The notes under the pieces are model-generated. The model was given only the letters and a program-made list of their open reading frames with translations. It was not told the DNA's origin and made no database searches. The translations under genes were made by a program, and so were the position numbers. A stretch of DNA of 64,000 nucleotides from positions 502,064 through 566,063 of the forward strand of contig NZ_FXXN01000026.1 of assembly GCF_900184795.1 (NCBI RefSeq), read 5' to 3'. The DNA comes from Magnetospirillum sp. 15-1. GTDB taxonomy: Bacteria; Pseudomonadota; Alphaproteobacteria; Rhodospirillales; Magnetospirillaceae. This document shows, in pieces, positions 61,550 through 64,000 of this stretch (positions within the stretch are counted from its first letter, which is position 1; every line of letters begins with the position of its first letter).

Positions 61550-62263
61550 ATGACGACCAATATCCTCTCCGTAATCTCCGCGATGGCCGAGGTGGCGACC
61601 GTTCCCCGTCAGGGAGAACACCTCCGACCCCGCCAGCCGGTCATCACCATGTCACGCGACTTCGGTTCGGGCGGCGACATCATCGCCACCCGGCTGTGTC
61701 AGCGCCTGAAACTGCCCCTTTATGACGAGGATCTGCTGCGCGAGGTGGCAAGCCGCCTCAACGACGATCCGGCCATCGTCCAACTGCTGGACGAGGGCTT
61801 CGGCCGGGCCAAGGATATGTGGCTCTATCGCCTGTTCTCGGGCAAGGACATCAGCCCCGACGCCTATCGCGACACCCTGATCAAGGTGGTGATGAGCCTG
61901 GGCCGCCTGGGCGGCATCATCGTCGGCCGCGGCGCCCATGTCATCCTGGCGGGCGAATGCGCGTTGCGCGTCCGCATCGCCGGCACTCCCGAAGTCTGCG
62001 CCAAGCGCATGGCGGCCAGCGGCAACGGCAACGAGGCCGATCTGCTGGCCAAGGCCCGGGACCTCAATCATCGTCGCGGCAAGTTCGTGTGGGAAGCGTT
62101 CGGCTCACGCCTGTCCGACGCCAGCCAGTTCGACCTGACCATCAACACCGACCGCATGGATGATTTCGAGGACGTGGTGGAGACCATCATCGTCATGGCC
62201 GAAGCCATCCACTCCGGCCGCGTGCTGCGCGGTGACCTGGTCGGCGCCAGCGCCCACGCCTGA
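61550..62263 (+). CDS. Cytidylate kinase-like family protein
   Basis: A 237-residue P-loop protein. ITMSRDFGSGGDIIATRLCQ is the modified nucleotide-binding loop of the AAA_26/cytidylate-kinase-like family, followed by LPLYDEDLLREVASRL and GGIIVGRGAHVIL. These proteins resemble CMP kinase but their substrate is unknown. GGGAGG lies 5 nt before ATG. Confidence 0.82.
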   Translation: MTTNILSVISAMAEVATVPRQGEHLRPRQPVITMSRDFGSGGDIIATRLCQRLKLPLYDEDLLREVASRLNDDPAIVQLLDEGFGRAKDMWLYRLFSGKDISPDAYRDTLIKVVMSLGRLGGIIVGRGAHVILAGECALRVRIAGTPEVCAKRMAASGNGNEADLLAKARDLNHRRGKFVWEAFGSRLSDASQFDLTINTDRMDDFEDVVETIIVMAEAIHSGRVLRGDLVGASAHA

Positions 62264-62308
62264 TCCAATACCCCGATGATCCCGGCCCCAGGCAGGAATC
62301 GTCGGGGT

Positions 62309-62349
62309 CCTGGTTCGCGAGAGGAGTTCCCCCTCCTCTCCCGACCAGG
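62309..62349. terminator. Stem-loop between convergent genes
   Basis: GAGAGGAG/CTCCTCTC with an outer CCTGGT/ACCAGG stem, between the kinase-like gene and cytochrome b561. No T tract; likely shared 3' structure. Confidence 0.5.
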
Positions 62350-62354
62350 TGGCG

Positions 62355-62894
62355 TCAGCGGCCCGGCAACATCCGGTCCATGACATCATCCCTGAGGATG
62401 AAGCGGTGGCGTAGCGCCGCCGCCACGTGCCCGACCAGCACGGCCGCCAGAACCCAGCCCAGCACCTCGTGGCCGCCCTTGAAGATTTCCTTGAGGGCGT
62501 CGCTCTTGCCGACCAAGGTGGGCAGCACCAGACCGAATACCGAAACCTCGCGGCCGCCGCTCTGGCTCATCAGAACGCCGTCCACCGGAATCAGCACCAT
62601 CAGCAAATAAAGGGCGAGGTGGCCGGCCGAGGCCATCAGGCGTTCCACGGCAGACATGGAGGCGGGCAATGGCGGCTGCGGCCGGGCCAGCCGCCAAGCC
62701 AGACGGGCCACCGCCAGGACCAGCAGAACCACGCCGATGGCCTTGTGCAGGCCGATCACCTCGGAACGCACCGGCCCCTTGGGCAGGGCGTCGATCATGT
62801 GGCCGACCACCCACAGGGCCATGATGGCGGCGGCCATCACCCAGTGAAGCGTCCGCGCCACGGCATCATAGCGCACCGGACCAGCGACAGTCAT
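62355..62894 (-). CDS. Cytochrome b561
   Basis: A 179-residue four-helix membrane cytochrome. Heme-ligand His residues are visible in VARTLHWVMA, IGLHKAIGVV, GHLALYLLM and GHVAAALRHRF. It carries electrons across the inner membrane, probably from quinol. ATG 62894 is chosen because the longer frame upstream is low-complexity and overlaps the promoter of the divergent lipoprotein. Confidence 0.9.
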   Translation of the reverse strand: MTVAGPVRYDAVARTLHWVMAAAIMALWVVGHMIDALPKGPVRSEVIGLHKAIGVVLLVLAVARLAWRLARPQPPLPASMSAVERLMASAGHLALYLLMVLIPVDGVLMSQSGGREVSVFGLVLPTLVGKSDALKEIFKGGHEVLGWVLAAVLVGHVAAALRHRFILRDDVMDRMLPGR

Positions 62895-63007
62895 GGCAGT
62901 CCCCCAACTCAATGAATGGTCGGACCAGCTTAGCATCCCGCGGCGGAGGTTGACATTGCCGACCGAGCGCATACCCTTCATGCGAGGAGTTTCGGGGGTT
63001 GCTGCCA

Positions 63008-64000
63008 ATGGCGCGTCGCGCTTTGCATCTGGGTTCGGTCGCGGCACTTCTGGCGGCCTCGTTGGGTCTGGCCGGATGCGGCGGCGGCGGCCGCATCGTC
63101 GGATTTCCGCCGCCCGCCGGGTCCTGGCCGTCACCCCAGCAGGAGACGGTCCCCGAGGCTGTCCGCTACCCCGAAGTCCGCCTCGATGTGCCCTCCGTCA
63201 TCGCCGCCGACCCCGAGGCCCAGCGTTTCTTGTTGCTGCGCCAGTTGGTCGAGGCCGGTCTGGTCACCCCGGAGGAGGCCGGAACCCGGCGCAACGCCAA
63301 TATGGGCGCGCTGCTGCCCTATTCCGCACCGCCGCCGGCCGCCGGGCTGGGCCGTCCGGTCGCCCTGCGCGACATCGCCGACCGTTTGTCCCGCCTGTCG
63401 GTACCCGCCGCCGGTATGCCCCCCTCGGTCCGTCAGGCCGAGCGCGACTTCCTGATGGATTCCCTGCTGCCCGCCGAGCCCGCCCTGCGCACGCCGCCCG
63501 CCCGGCTCGACCCCACCGCCCTGGCCACCGGCCGGCGGCGCGTCGATGATCTGGCCCGCCTCGGTCTGGTGGAGCATGACGAGCATCAGCGGGAAATGGC
63601 CGCCATCATCGCCGCCGAACGGACCCTGGCCAACACGCCGCCACCGCCCCCTCCGCCGCCGCCCAAGAAGAAGCCGGTGAAGAAAAAGCCCGCCATTCCC
63701 GATGGCGGCGTTCCCGGCGCCACCAAGCCCGGCGATATTCCCGGCGGCACGCAGCCGTTCAACCCCAAGGGAACCCTGGGGCTGCACCTGCTCTCCATGG
63801 CCTCGCCCACCATGACCGACAAGGCGGTGGAGGCCCTGAAGAAGGAATATCCGGAACTGGCGCCCCTGGAGTTCAAGGCGGTCAAGACCGACATCCCGGA
63901 CCTGGGCACAACCTACCGCCTGATGGCCGGGCCGCTGTCGGGTGCCGACGCCGAAACCCTGTGCCGGGCCCTGCGCGGCAAGGGGCAGTCCTGCGCCATC
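63008..64000 (+). CDS. SPOR-domain lipoprotein (partial)
   Basis: 331 residues to the window end. The signal VAALLAASLGLAGCG has lipobox LAGC. A Pro-rich linker with a run of nine Pro (before KKKPVKKKPA) leads to a C-terminal SPOR-like domain (LHLLSMASPTMTDKAVEALK, TTYRLMAGPLSGADAETLCR), cut just before its end. SPOR domains bind denuded peptidoglycan, often at the septum. The gene is divergent from cytochrome b561. Confidence 0.82.
   Translation, partial: MARRALHLGSVAALLAASLGLAGCGGGGRIVGFPPPAGSWPSPQQETVPEAVRYPEVRLDVPSVIAADPEAQRFLLLRQLVEAGLVTPEEAGTRRNANMGALLPYSAPPPAAGLGRPVALRDIADRLSRLSVPAAGMPPSVRQAERDFLMDSLLPAEPALRTPPARLDPTALATGRRRVDDLARLGLVEHDEHQREMAAIIAAERTLANTPPPPPPPPPKKKPVKKKPAIPDGGVPGATKPGDIPGGTQPFNPKGTLGLHLLSMASPTMTDKAVEALKKEYPELAPLEFKAVKTDIPDLGTTYRLMAGPLSGADAETLCRALRGKGQSCAI

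Overview
The window reads as chromosomal DNA of a high-GC alphaproteobacterium of the Rhodospirillales, most like Magnetospirillum/Paramagnetospirillum. This is inferred from the gene content, not from a search. The pointers are a polyhydroxybutyrate (PHB) gene set with a PhaR repressor, a back-to-back pair of complementary bacterioferritin subunits, the ribF-ileS-lspA-DUF3035-M16-M16 order, the lptF-lptD-surA-pdxA-ksgA order, and a large signalling load. Coding density is high. I recognised no rRNA, tRNA or CRISPR array.

Layout. 0-2.9 kb: start of an enoyl-CoA hydratase facing a PaaI-type thioesterase across a FadR-like palindrome, then a YqeB-like molybdo-enzyme accessory protein, a TetR regulator and an OmpR-type response regulator. 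3-9.3 kb: a 7TM hybrid-type sensor kinase, a TonB-dependent barrel protein that seems to lack a plug, and a two-gene unit of an unknown protein and an HD-GYP protein. 9.6-14 kb: PHB locus with phaB, phaA, a class III-like PhaC whose gene overlaps a small PhaE/phasin-like gene, and divergent phaR. 14-22.5 kb: a long minus-strand block (ribF, ileS, lspA, DUF3035 lipoprotein, two M16 peptidases) and a PhaJ-type hydratase. 22.7-29.7 kb: small secreted proteins, a thioesterase, an EamA permease/LysR pair, the two bacterioferritin genes, and a sensor kinase that probably starts at CTG and ends in a hexapeptide repeat.

29.69-32.79 kb is a 3.08-kb integrated element in the 3' end of holC. It has 15-bp direct repeats at its ends, a tyrosine integrase, paired arm-type repeats near both ends, a low-GC gene with a HEPN-like motif, and remnants of another integrase and of a DUF6641-like gene. 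The old holC 3' end is displaced to the far side of the element, and the element supplies a substitute C-terminus. 33-40.4 kb: a GT2 glycosyltransferase, a 218-bp inverted-repeat element, tandem M17 aminopeptidases, and a flippase-like membrane protein divergent from a Na/Pi cotransporter with a Pho box between them. 40.8-43.3 kb: a complete AmmeMemoRadiSam set, a radical SAM enzyme divergent from a fused Memo-AMMECR1 protein. 43.3-50.6 kb: CoxL-like hydroxylase subunit, CysQ, a candidate structured RNA, hemerythrin, GNAT, a DUF2325 coiled-coil protein and Sua5. 50.6-51.0 kb: four 104-bp tandem repeats that form a chain of ATGA-coupled 35-codon mini-ORFs between Sua5 and a D-2-hydroxyglutarate dehydrogenase-like gene. 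52.5-59.5 kb: outer-membrane biogenesis and housekeeping operon (lptF, lptD, surA, pdxA, ksgA). 59.5-64 kb: a small Cys protein, a soluble chemoreceptor, a cytidylate-kinase-like protein, cytochrome b561, and a SPOR lipoprotein cut by the window end.

The strongest leads for something undescribed are the holC-targeting mini-element and the coupled 104-bp mini-ORF array. Next come the Pho box and PhaR-like operators, which tie neighbouring genes to phosphate and PHB control.
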